NCBI GenBank assembly: GCA_024305405.1
Contig: JAKNDB010000087.1
Location: 5,458,501 to 5,522,500 of the forward strand
Source: Dirofilaria immitis
Lineage: Eukaryota > Nematoda > Chromadorea > Rhabditida > Onchocercidae
DNA: 64,000 nucleotides
Reading direction: 5' to 3'
Made by a program: the position numbers and the translations under genes. The notes under the pieces are model-generated. The model saw nothing but the letters and a program-made list of their open reading frames with translations, had not been told where the DNA came from and did not search any database. This document shows, piece after piece, positions 40,253-51,763 of this stretch (its first letter is position 1; each line of letters begins with the position of its first letter).

Positions 40253-40465
40253 ATGAAGGAAGACATTTTACGATTTCTTTCAAAATTTCAGGACTTACTA
40301 TCAAAATTTATTAACTTATTTCCAACTTCAAATACCTATGATTTAACATCTTGTGACATATTTTTGTTGTTGAAATCATTTGAAAAAAAATTTCAACTTT
40401 CTGTTCTTGATTTGGCTGGTATTTATCATGAAGCTCGTTCCAAATCTAAAAAGCTTCTTCATTAA
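40253..40465 (+). CDS. Candidate small hypothetical protein (70 residues)
   Basis: An ATG-initiated frame of 70 codons ending in TAA. The predicted protein is lysine- and leucine-rich, apparently helical, and ends in a basic patch (EARSKSKKLLH). There is no signal peptide, membrane span or known motif, and I do not recognise the family. An acceptor-like TTTCAG inside the frame at about 40285-40290 would allow it to be the last exon of a larger gene, but I found no convincing upstream exon. It could also be a chance open frame; the regular amino-acid composition is the only support. Confidence 0.3.
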   Translation: MKEDILRFLSKFQDLLSKFINLFPTSNTYDLTSCDIFLLLKSFEKKFQLSVLDLAGIYHEARSKSKKLLH

Positions 40466-43400
40466 ATGATATACATTACAATAAGATTGTAACCTCAATT
40501 GCATTTCAAGCCAAGGAAAAAGCATTTTTTATCTGGGTTCGTATTTATTATTCGTTGTATATAAGTGTGAAATTGAGTTGACATTAAAATCCATATATCT
40601 CCAAATTCAAACGTTTCTAAATAAAAAGTGTAGATGAGCATTTAGAAGGGTTTGATCTTTTTGATCAAAAATCAATTTCCATACGAAAAAAATGATGCAG
40701 AAATTTACAAAAAAAGTCATATTCCGGAGCATTCTGAAGTGTTTTTCCTAATTTTTATATCGGAAAGAATTTTTTTATATTCTATTACTTTCACCTGGTT
40801 GAATAATTTTTGCTCGCTTTCAGTTTTGATTCTCGTAACCTGCAGTCTGCGTACTTCTTGTATATTTTCAACAATCATCTATAAAAGTAAAAAATGGAAA
40901 TTTTGGAAAAACGGGAAAAATTTATCTTAACTTCAATCTATAAAATAACTTCACAATTAAATAAATATTACATATAAATTAGTTTTGGCCTTCACTCCTC
41001 TTGTAATTCTCGACAAGTTGTACAAGTAATGCCAAATCCTTCCACATATGACTATTGTTATCAAAAGGACGTATAAAACCAAACTTATAATGATGAAGTA
41101 TACCAACAACATAATAGCTGAATGGAACTAAAATGATTTAATTCTATAGTAGAGTAATGTATTGAAAATTGTGATTAAACTTAAGTCAATTGTGCAAGTG
41201 CAAGGTATTCCATTTAAATGGCTACGATAATAAGAAAATTACATAAAGCACCTGAAACCATACTGGTGCGGGAAGCTCAAAAATCGATTGAAATGTATCA
41301 ATCCTGGTTTTGTTTTGTTCAAAGTCTATAATTTATTTCGTATGAATGATTCAAACTGTTCAAATAGACATACGAAACTTCACTTCAGATTTTAGAAAAC
41401 CGGCGGAACAATATATCGTTTATTTTCAGTTTTCAATTCTTTTTTGTTCTACTTCTCTTCTTTATAATTTTAATCATTTGAAATATAACATCTATTCGTA
41501 AATAATTACCAGAAGTAAGCTGATAGGATTAACGGAACTGTAATTTACATCCACTGAATCGGATTTATTAATCATTTTCAGAATATATGCGTTTAACGGT
41601 ATGATCATTTAAAAACATGCGAATAATTATAGGAAATGATTTCAAATATAAAGCTTAGGTTATTAAAGTTTTATAACTGGAAGCAAATACTTATTGGAAC
41701 ATTTCACTAACAAAATTACTATCTTCAGAATAGTCAACAATTGTCTTCATCACTAATTCAATCGATACTACATTTCATTGCAATATTGTAGAATCATGAA
41801 ACTGCTATGTAAAATAACGAAAAGTAAAATTCATGCTAGCATTTCCCTTTCCAGAATATCATGCAAGATCCATGGAGTTCAGTTCACTTTATACGCTTGC
41901 CTCATCATTATACAAATTATTTATATGAAACAAAAAAAAAATCACCGTTGTATTTAAACCAAATAAATCATCTCTCGTAACATATCTAATTTCCTGAAAT
42001 GAGAAATTGAACTTATTTTATCACTTCATTGAGAATCTAATAAGATTCTTGCTTGTGCACACAACATCTTATGGCACGACTTATTAGCCCATATTAGATT
42101 TTTTTTTTTGAGATGCCAACTTTCACGGATTAAGTATGGTGAAAATGTAAATTCTTGACATCACCAAACTTTTGCTGAAATCAGAAATACCTCAATCACA
42201 TCTTCTCGATCACGCAATATGGAAGCAGCCATTTCACAATTGAAACCAATCACACAATAAATAATATTTAAGTTTTACGTATGTTTAAACTGACAAAATT
42301 TATATTCGTTAAAGATGAGAAATATTTCCGAGATGTTCAATTCCACCATCAATCATCTTTAATTCATTTCCATACATTTCTTCATGTATCTAATTTCCGC
42401 ACTGTTCTTACAGGAGTACAAAGATATATTTCCGTCCTTCTATAGCATTGAAGAATACAATATGATATTTGTACAGAATTCAACAAGATACGATATTGTC
42501 AGTCATAACTCATTCTTTCATATATGGCGTTGATGTTTCCTATCAATATCGTGACATTACATTTAGGATACAACATAACTCAGGGATGTGCAGATGAGAA
42601 ATTACAGTCTTGGAATTGTAGTAATACATCTGGACATTAAGTGATAAATCGTAGGCAGTAAATATTTTATCTGACGTTAAGCCATTAGTAGACGATCTAT
42701 TCCAATAATTAAGGTTATTATAATGACAGTATAAAATTATATACATGCAACAAAAATGTACATATCATTTTAAATTCTTAGTTAAGATCCAGTCCTCAAA
42801 TTTAAGAAAATAAGGCATATTTACTAAAGTTCAGGAAATAAGGTCCATAAGAACAGTAATATTAACATGAAATAATTAGAAAGCATTAAGTACATCAGAA
42901 ATCTTCTTCAGTCTCCTTATTTTTATCACAAACTTCATAGAATTTATGCACTTATATTCCATCTTTAGTATCTAACGTTATGATTGAATAAATCAAGGCA
43001 TGAACAATTTAATGAAAATTAACAAAAAAAACACGATTATTAGCTCGTTCTTTAAAACTGCATATATCTTTGTGTTAATATTCTCCATGCAGCCTTTTTT
43101 AAAATGTTGGATTCCAGGATTGTTTACTTTCTATGAGCTGATTAATTACCAATTATGACCTATATATTCTTTAAATCTAAAAAAATATCAAATACAATAA
43201 TACGTTTAGAAATTCATCTCAATTGTAAATATAAGTAGAAAGTGGAAAATTAATACAATAGAAATAGTACTACAATAATAATAATAATAATATTCAGGAA
43301 ATTCCTTAAGTGAAAAAAATTACTGATGAAAAAAATAATTTTAAAACTGATCCTAAAGGATTAGGAGAACTCGAGTACTCAGACAAAACATGTTCTGAAA

Positions 43401-44029
43401 AATCTCGAATAAACGAAGAAGGCACAACAAAGTATTGATCGAATGAGGTGGCGGAATTCTTGACTGCTTTTCCGTATAGATTAAAACAAATTGTAGCTAA
43501 ACGCTAATAATGAAAATCCTACTTTAAAATAGCACTTTTAGAAAATAGAAGACTGCAATGTTCGATGATAAATATCATCTTTTAAAAAATATGCACTGAA
43601 AAGTGCATCGATCACAAAATTGCCCACCTTTCAGTGTTCAAAAAAAAATAAGTTGTAGATCGAAAAAATATGAGGTAGTTTGGGAATGGATTAGCTATGC
43701 AGACACGGTATATCATACATCATAAAGATCAATAAGACGAGATAAGATAAAGTAGCAATAGGAAAAGCATGTAATAAAATATCACTAAAAAAGTATCTAA
43801 AATTACTGCATATTCCATAACTGCATAAAAGTAATGTCTGAAGAAAGAAAGATGAATCATTCAAGTCATGAGTTTGGATCTGATAACAAATATTTATGAA
43901 TTTGCTTTCGAAGCGTTTAAAAATAGCTCAAAAAAATCATAATGACGCATTTTACAACAATAAAACAAAATTTGATGTGATAAAATTAATAGTTTAAGAA
44001 CTAAGTTTTGCAAACTAAAAAACAGTAGT
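40466..44029. other. Noncoding region downstream of ING3
   Basis: About 3.6 kb of AT-rich DNA with no supported exon. It should include the ING3 3' UTR at its upper end. A short ATA/AAT microsatellite is at about 43276-43292. Nothing else stands out. Confidence 0.4.
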
Positions 44030-47000
44030 TCATGCTTTGCTTATGCCACTCATTTCAGATGCTGAATGTTTTGGTGCACATTCCGGACAGTACCATTTTC
44101 CTTTGGGCTTTTCAATAACGTTAACACATCCATAATGAAACCACTCATAACGACACGCTGGATCATCACAAGCAACCATCGAACCATATCCTTTCTGGAA
44201 ATTAACGAATCAACTAAAAAATCAATTAGTGCGCAATCGCAAAATTTGCTGGTCATAGGCACTAACATGCCATCAATTAAAACTCATTCACGAATCATCA
44301 ACATTCAGTTCTACTCAGGTTCCCAGTTTTGAAGAAATTTTAGGATGAAACATTCTAAAATTCTAAGCTCGTTTTCAAGATCGTTCAACAACCTTATCAG
44401 AAAAACTAAAAAATTTAAAGCAATTCAAAACTGGCGCAAAAAACTTTAGAAATTTGTTTTTATCGTTAGACTTTACATCCTATTTTAGAAATACTGTTCA
44501 TTATATTATGCATTCGTATGCCCATCCTAAAATTTCAGATCCTGAATCATATAGAACATAAGTTTTTCGAAATAGTTTCATTCCATACCATTTCCCTATT
44601 ATGTCATATCAAATTCTTCGTACTGCTATTTTTCCAAATCATTTATTCTTTTCATTGCATAAAAGCAGATTATACGATTAGTCTGCAGTAAACCACAAAT
44701 ACTAGTTCTAATCCTAAGCCATTTTAGAGAATTCTAAAAGTCGGAGTTATACACAATATTGGTTTTTTTGTTCTATTTTTTATAGTATTATTTATATTTA
44801 CATAAAAATATTATTGCTGGTTATTAAAAATAATAAAAGTCAAGTGAATTATATAGCAACAATTGCATTTTAGTTTTGTACCGGTAATACAAAAGAATAA
44901 AAATGATAAAAAAAAAGGCAGAAACAAAAACAGCTTCAATTAACAGAAAAATAACACTAATGCGTTGATGAAACAGCTTCATGCCATTACATCCGGTGAT
45001 ATAAATTGCCTTGTAGACTTATTTTTATTTATTTTTAAAATATAGGAAAAAATGAAAAATTAAGAAAAGAAAAACACGACAAATGAAACGGAAACTTTCC
45101 AATCTGTATATTACGAAACTTTTCCAATTACAATATATACTGCCACTATATTTCGCTTTAAAAAATCTCCCGGGATCGACATAAGTAATGATTTCATAAG
45201 AAATATTAGCATGCTATTCTCCGGAAATGGATTTTGTAATTTAAAATCCAGATTCTTTCCGTCATCTTTACAAAAGCTATTAATTTCTTGTAAAATCAAT
45301 TTTTCTTAAAACTCACCTATCCCTGATATTTTACGTCGCAGTGAATAATGTATGTCATGCCTAAGAATATATAACTTTGAAGATCATGATCATCTTGCAA
45401 AGCAATAATCAAATTTTCTTTTTGTAACTCACATTTCAATAAAACGGAAACTTACTTCACGACAAAAACACCATACGCGTCGGTCAGAGTCAGATTCATC
45501 GTCACTTCCCTGCACTAATTCGGGTGAATACGAAGTAAGACTTGTTGCACGACGTTCATGCCGTTGCATGGTGTACAGCATTTCTTGAGCTCTAGATGTT
45601 AACCTAAATTATGAATATTCTTGGTTATAAAGCAAAATCAAAAAATTTTAAGAATCATAATATGTAAAATATGAAAGCTCTCAATAAAACGGTTTTTAAA
45701 AGGCAGTTATAAACAAGTAATTAATACACCAAAAAAGCTACTTTCTTGGACGTCCGTGTCTACTTTCTTGGACGGCAAGTGACATCATTGATTGCCCTGA
45801 AGTAGAATGTCCAGATATTCCAATAAAATTGGCTGGCTAAAATAATGTTTCTTTCATTTTTTTGATGGTAAGGTTTCTAAAGGCGCATCAAAAACATTCC
45901 AAAGCAAAAAGTCATTCATAACTTACATTATTACTCAATTATATTCTCCAAATTATAATTTCATTGCTACTTCGGCTTCATGAAACAAAAATAAAATTGA
46001 AGAGAAAGACTCCAGACAAAAGAAATTTCATATAATTATATTAATTTCATTTAGCATTACAATTGGAGCATTAGAAGCAATGACTTATTTACTTAAACTG
46101 GAGCACATTGGAAATACAGCTATGAGCATGGTCAATCAAATAATTAAACCTATATGCAGGGAAATTATGAAGCTACAAATGGTAAACCATAAAAAATTGC
46201 ACTTCATTTCTTTTTTGTTAATTATTAATAAACATGGAAGAATAAAAATAGTACTCTCTAAATTAAGAATAAAAATTTTAAAAAACACAGGAAATAGAAG
46301 AGAAAGACCGTTGCATTATAAAATCCTTTTAAATTGCATTTTAGTAGGAAAACGAAACAACATTACGTGATGCAAAATAACTGCAAGTAATACAAAATGA
46401 ATTATCTTTCTAAAGTTTATTCATTCAAATAAAAATCAAAATTTAAAAAAATTCTTTTGAAAATTCATTGATTTCTTTAGAACTAACATTTGGTGAGTTT
46501 TTCGGAGGATTCATTGAGAACTGTGTTTGAGAAGAGATAGATGGAATTTGACCTGCGGTACCGTTCCAACTGTCACCTTTGAAATTCCTTTTAAAAATAT
46601 ACAAAACTTGGGCAGGCTTTAGAGTGAAAATTAAACTGCTTTAATAAAAATATGAAGTGATGAAGATCAAGTTTGAATGTTCGAAATATACTAGGTAGAA
46701 AATAACAAACAAGCATGAGGTTTCTGAACTAAATTTCTTGATTTCCTATACCAAACAGTGGCAATTCTAAGATGTAAATAAATGAAATTCGACAATTTTT
46801 TAAAAGATAACTTACCAATAGTGCCTGGTACAGGTTGAGCATTTACTGTTGTTGACGAATGAACATTACTGATACCAATAATTTTTGAGGAGTAACAAGT
46901 GATCGCCTCTATAAGATAATACTAAAGATAATATGAATACGTATGTTTAAGATCGAGAACTACAGAAGACAAAATAATGAAGTCGCAGTGTCAGAAATAT

Positions 47001-49163
47001 AATTTGTGACCCGTTTAATAATATAAAGATGAACAAATTAAAATTTAAAATTACAACAATGATTATACTATTGCAAATCCTGCTTTACACACATTAAAAA
47101 TTGGTTAAAATAATTTAAGATTTTGTGATCTCGCTGCAAAACCACTAGTCAGTTCCCTAGTTATTCGCTTATTAAAATATGTAGTCATATATCACTACTG
47201 CTACTGAATATATCCATTTGTAATAGCTATAGCCTAGCTCTTTCATTTTCGTTTTTAAACAGTTTCAAAGTTCAACACTCATTTATTCGACTTTAAATAA
47301 TCTCTGTAACAACGAATTTAAACAATTTCATTATAGTATAAGATTCAATGTATGTTTCTAAAAGAAAATAAATGAAATTCGAAATCATTTTAAAAAAAGT
47401 CAAAAATGAATGTATGAAAATTATATAGCTTCTGGATTCACTAGGCAATTCCGGAGCAAGAATTACAAATGTAGAATTTCACAGTAGATAAGTAGCAAAG
47501 CTGATTTATATGACAGTCAACTCACCACGATTACTTTCAGCGGGGGCAAATCAGAATCACGTTCGCTGATAGCACTGTGTGCTCGGTTACCACTCGGTCC
47601 AGGTTCAGTGTCGCTTGTCCCCGCTGCTGACAGCAATGAATGATTTCCACTTTGTTGTGTCTGAGCATTTAGATCCTGTCCACTTTCACATGAATCATTT
47701 AACTGCTCTAAAATAAATTCCTTTGGACCATTAATTTATAACGACGATTGTAACACAAAATATACGTATAAGATACAAGGAGGTGAACAGAAACCTCGTT
47801 GTCCACGAGAACCAGTGCTCGACGTTTCGGACAATGCATTTGAGGTTCCATTTATCATGCCCATAAGATTGGAACTAGCTTCGCGATATTTTCGTCTTCC
47901 TAAAACGTGATGAAACTATTTATTCCCAGCAATATTAGCTTACAAACATGTCTTATAGAAAAATATTTATTTTAAAACAAATTTTAAAACAAAAACTTAC
48001 GCTCCTTGCGTTGAAGAAATAGATTTTTCCTACTTCATTAAATTCTGAAAAAAAAATCACCAAGAAAAACTGAGAAAGAATTACAAGATAAATAATGCAA
48101 ACATCTGAACAGAAAAGTCATAAATCCAATATTATCTCATAAAACAAATATTGAAAAAATATTTTTACTTAAAATACCAAATTATAAGCAAATGAAAACT
48201 TCAAGTTTACTTCTTTCGATCTGTTCAGTAATGCCAGGATTATCAGCCTCAAGTTCCAGTTTAAAATGCAATATTTCCTTATTCAACTTCTGGCTGTATT
48301 TCAATAACAGTGAATGACAAACATCCAAGATTGCCACTTTTTCATCCGAAAGAGCTTTCGCCTGAGCATAAAGCTACAAAACAAATTCATAAATTCTCCG
48401 ACTAATATTTAAATCCAAATTAACTTCGACAAGGAAATTTAATAACAATTTGGAAACAAGTTCGAGATCAATTTCATAACATAAAATCAATTGTAATCGA
48501 AGTTAATTTGGAAATTTATTCTAATGGATTTCAATATAGCAGTTGTAATGTTGGAAATGCAAGACAGAATAAAATGTAATTATGCTGAAAACGCACTTCC
48601 AAGATCTTATTGTAGCGCTTCACTTTAATATCGTGGGGAAGCGTACCACCTGTAGCGAAAAATTCATCTCTTTCTTTGTTGGCTCGTTCATGCAATTCTG
48701 AAAACCGAATTCGAGTTAAAATTGAAATATTACAGTGTAGCAAAATAATAATAATAAATAAGAAATACTGTAATAATAATACAATTCATTTCAATATTTC
48801 ATAGAAAATATGCAAAATGATTGGAATTTGTATGAAGCAGCTACTTCGATAAATCTTCTAACTTTATTAAAACATGAACTTACTAAAAACAATATATTGA
48901 TAGTTTTGATATCATTTAGAAAGTTAGTAACAAAAAAGTTTCGAAAAGATTAAAATTTTTATTTGATCACTTACGCTGCGCCTGCAGATCCAACATTCGA
49001 ACTTCAGTGCTTCTATCTCTCAATTCACCCGGCAACTGATCAAGTACTGCAACAAAAGAGTTAAGCAACCATTCATATTTGCTTTAATAAGGGAAATTCC
49101 AAAAGCAAAATTTAAATTGCAAGAAAACAACTTACATTCCAGAAAATCTTCAAGATACAACAT
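44030..49163 (-). CDS. ing-3: ING3-type chromatin reader (inhibitor of growth, PHD finger)
   Basis: ING3 is the H3K4me3-reading subunit of the NuA4/TIP60 acetyltransferase complex in the nucleus. Exons in coding order: 49136-49163, 48975-49046, 48597-48697, 48211-48373, 48001-48044, 47795-47899, 47526-47707, 46816-46908, 46488-46576, 45742-45836, 45456-45603, 44030-44194; about 428 codons, close to vertebrate ING3. The start MLYLEDFLE and the coiled N-terminal ING domain (ELRDRSTEVRMLDLQ; LELEADNPGITEQIER) are diagnostic of ING3. A Ser/Thr-rich linker with an AT-hook-like RHGRPRK follows. The C-terminal PHD finger starts at WCFCRE and runs through GSMVACDDPACRYEWFHYGC to KWYCPEC, with its Cys/His ligands present. 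Exon 5 (T5 at 48024-48028) and exon 7 (G5 at 47542-47546) each need one more base to keep frame with the next exon. Confidence 0.93.
45738..45774 (-). repeat. Duplicated 15-base splice-donor segment in ING3 exon 10
   Basis: The 15-base minus-strand string CGTCCAAGAAAGTAG occurs twice, 22 bases apart, at 45760-45774 and 45738-45752. Both copies contain a possible donor (AA|GTAG). The downstream copy is the one that keeps frame with exon 11. Using the upstream copy would shift frame. Confidence 0.85.
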
Positions 49164-49794
49164 CTTTCTTCCTTCTTTGTATTGAATTTTCTTGTTCAGC
49201 CTTCTAAGTATCTCTTTATCAAAAATGACAAGAAATGTTAGAAAATCTATAATCACATACATTCTTTCTTCAAATGAATCCATTTGTATAAAAAAAAAAA
49301 AAAAAAGAACACAAAGTCCTGATTCTCATCAGTTTCTCAGCGTCGAAAAAACCGTTACTAACATGGACAAGGATCAGATATTAATTTTATAAAAAATATG
49401 CATGTTGAAATGGTGAACGATTAGTTGAATCGTACATTTTGTCATAAAGAGGAACATTTTCTGTTTCGTATTCATGTTTCAGACTACAAAGCAATTATGA
49501 TGCAGACATGACTATCAAATATTATGAATATTTAAAAGCATAAGAAATTGGACGAAAGGATTTCCATCAGTAATGACTAAAGCGGCAAGTTGCTCAGAGA
49601 TTGAATAGGAACATGATTTGATCCAGACAATAACGTTGTTAGTTGTATCAACATTCGATATAAGTTAAAAATAAATTAACAGAAACGTAGTTACTGAAAA
49701 CAAAAATAAATGACACTCTTCACAAATGTTTTATTACTAGATGAAATTTACACTGAACAAATTTGAAGAAATAAAATAAAATATACATTTTCAA
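49164..49794. other. Region upstream of ING3
   Basis: Spacer between the ING3 start and the virD4 relic. It contains an A-rich run of about 17 bases near 49289-49305. No further gene is seen. Part of it could be ING3 leader. Confidence 0.4.
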
Positions 49795-50130
49795 CCACTA
49801 CATTTAAATAGATTAGGGATTACAAAACCAACACCTTTACCAGAACCTGTAGGTGCAAATAATAATGTGTGTTGATACCCATCAGCAATAAAATAGCCTC
49901 TCTTATCCTTACCAAGCAATAATCCTTTTTGCTTCTTAATCCTGCCTTTCGTATATCTTTCTCTGATGCCCACTTTGAATCTCCGTGGAGCGATTCTTTT
50001 TTTTAAATGGCCGCCATTCAATTATTCTCTCTCTTAAATTCCATAAAATAATTATCAAAATAATAATAGGTAATATAGAAGATACAATTAACAACTTACG
50101 ATTATTCTTATTAAGTCATGTTTTTTTAAT
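49795..50130 (-). pseudogene. virD4: Wolbachia-type virD4 fragment (type IV secretion coupling ATPase), broken
   Basis: In Wolbachia and other Rickettsiales, VirD4 is the inner-membrane ATPase that feeds substrates to the type IV secretion channel. The minus strand here encodes, across several frames, a hydrophobic segment (SSILPIIILIIIL), a linker with SKWASEKDIRKAGLRS, and GLLLGKDKRGYFIADGYQ followed by the Walker A box APTGSGKGVGFVIPNL. The order and spacing match the N-terminal part of VirD4. The match fades about four residues after the Walker region, so most of the ATPase domain is absent. Frame breaks are near the T8 run at 49997-50004, near 49924-49930, and near 50095. It has no introns and lies between two worm genes on the same strand, ending within about 50 bases of the NDUFB8 stop. 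This is best read as Wolbachia DNA transferred to the nuclear genome; it is not expected to make VirD4. Confidence 0.83.
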
Positions 50131-50174
50131 TAAAAAATCTCTTGGAACTATTCGGAATATTTTCCGACTTTCAA

Positions 50175-51641
50175 TTATTGATCTTCAGGCTCAAACGTAT
50201 AATTGGTAATTGGATAGACACGAGGATCAGTAAATGGATATGCCCGTTTGATATCGTAAGGATATTGTTTCAGCATCTAAAATAGAATTTTAACATTACA
50301 AGTACTTTTATAAGCTTATTTTTAGCATAAATGAGTACTTTTTCTTTGGCCTTTTGGAGAAGTGTGTCAAATTTTAACTTTAAATATACAAAATCTTCAA
50401 ATTTATGATTCATTAAAAATAAATTTACAATGTCATTTTTCCACTTGCGACCCTTTGGCCATGTCTGAATACCAATCCAGCAAAAGATCAGCGCTGGAAT
50501 TAAATGACGACAGAAAATGACTGTGTTGGTCCATCTAAAAGAAAACTACACAAATTAACAAACTAAAAAGAATTAATAGTTCTATGCATATTAATGAACA
50601 AAACTTATAAACTCTTTGGTTAATGAGATTTACACTTAAATTGAAGTTTCTTCATCGTCTATACTAGTGTAGGAGTCACGATCACTAGTATGCATCACTG
50701 CTTGAATTTCCATCTGAAATTTTTAAAAATCTAAATTGAATAACAAAGCGAACACATTATTCCTGACTTCCAGAAGCATCCTTTATGGTAATGAAAACGT
50801 TTTCAATACTAATTAACTTCATTCATGGAGTATATTAGATACAGTATTTTGATTACAACAGAATTAAGAAAAACGATTATATTAATTATCTATAGTAGCA
50901 ACAGTATTTTGATTGATAAAAAAAAATGGAAATTTTCCATTAAAAATTGATTATTACAATTGAATCGTTAAAACAGCTTTTTTTTCGAGTAATGTATAAA
51001 ATGCGCATGAGTAATCCAAACAACTAATACGACTTACTCCTTCACCCCAATTCCTTCGATAATGTGGATCACTCCAGTTTTCATACGGATCCTTATGGTC
51101 GTAAGTAACGCACCCATAATCCGGATAATTTCCTGAATATTTAAAGTAATCATCCTTGTCATATGGCCTGCAATAAAAAAATATAAGATAGATCAAATAC
51201 TAATTTAAATATTATAGTACCTGTCTTCAAAACTATAACAGTGATTTACCAAATAAAGTGAAATATTAGCCGATACAGAGATTTTGGAAATACTTATTGT
51301 TCTATATAATAATAAAGCTAACTTATAATCTTCCGGCCTCATCCCATATTTTATCGCTGCTGCTCGTCGTTCTTCCTCATTTTTCGGATAATCATCTGGC
51401 ATGTGATCACGTGGATACCAACCGTCAATTGTCAACGGTCCTCTTTCTAGAAAACGTGAAATTATAGTTAAAAAAGAAATACTACTTGGAATAACGCGCC
51501 ATTATTTTAAGGTACGTATTGAACTAAAAGAGAGAATGAGTAATAAATAGTATAAATCAACATGAATGACTTACTGTTCATGTAACATGATGTATGAATT
51601 GAGCGCAGACAGAATAGCACGGAACGTAACGATACCATCAT
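50175..51641 (-). CDS. NADH:ubiquinone oxidoreductase subunit B8 (NDUFB8, complex I)
   Basis: Accessory subunit of the membrane arm of mitochondrial complex I. Exons in coding order: 51575-51641, 51323-51446, 51038-51167, 50636-50713, 50429-50534, 50175-50276; about 201 codons versus about 186 in human. The first exon gives a basic, Arg/Ser-containing presequence (MMVSLRSVLFCLRSIHTSC). Exon 2 carries GWYPRDHMPDDYPKNEEERR and KYGMRPEDYK, and exon 3 carries DYPD-type acidic/aromatic repeats ending RRNWGE, both typical of NDUFB8. Exon 5 holds the single membrane segment (HLIPALIFCWIGIQTW), and exon 6 a YPYD/YPFTDPRVYP tail ending in TAA. As printed, exon 4 runs into TAA at its 3' end (50636-50638). 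One base fewer in the A3 run at 50638-50640 would give the phase required by exon 5. Two ATGs are in tandem; the first follows a TTCTAG acceptor 11 bases upstream. Confidence 0.88.
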
Positions 51642-51730
51642 GCTTGCGCAATCTAGAATACATATTTTTTTAAAGCATTTTTCAGTGAACAATGCATTCT
51701 GCCAAGCACGAAAATTTTATGCCAAAGAGT

Positions 51731-51732
<2 letters not shown>

Positions 51733-51762
<30 letters not shown>

Positions 51763-51763
51763 T
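51733..51763. repeat. (AT)n microsatellite upstream of NDUFB8
   Basis: About 30 bases of alternating A and T, roughly 100 bases upstream of the NDUFB8 start. It may be part of the promoter region or simply a length-variable repeat. Confidence 0.9.

Noticed and set aside
44066..44332. Plus-strand 88-codon frame
   Set aside because: Antisense shadow of the ING3 PHD-finger exon.
46080..46370. 96-codon plus-strand frame inside ING3 intron 9
   Set aside because: Lysine/isoleucine-rich AT composition with no recognisable motif. Most likely chance.
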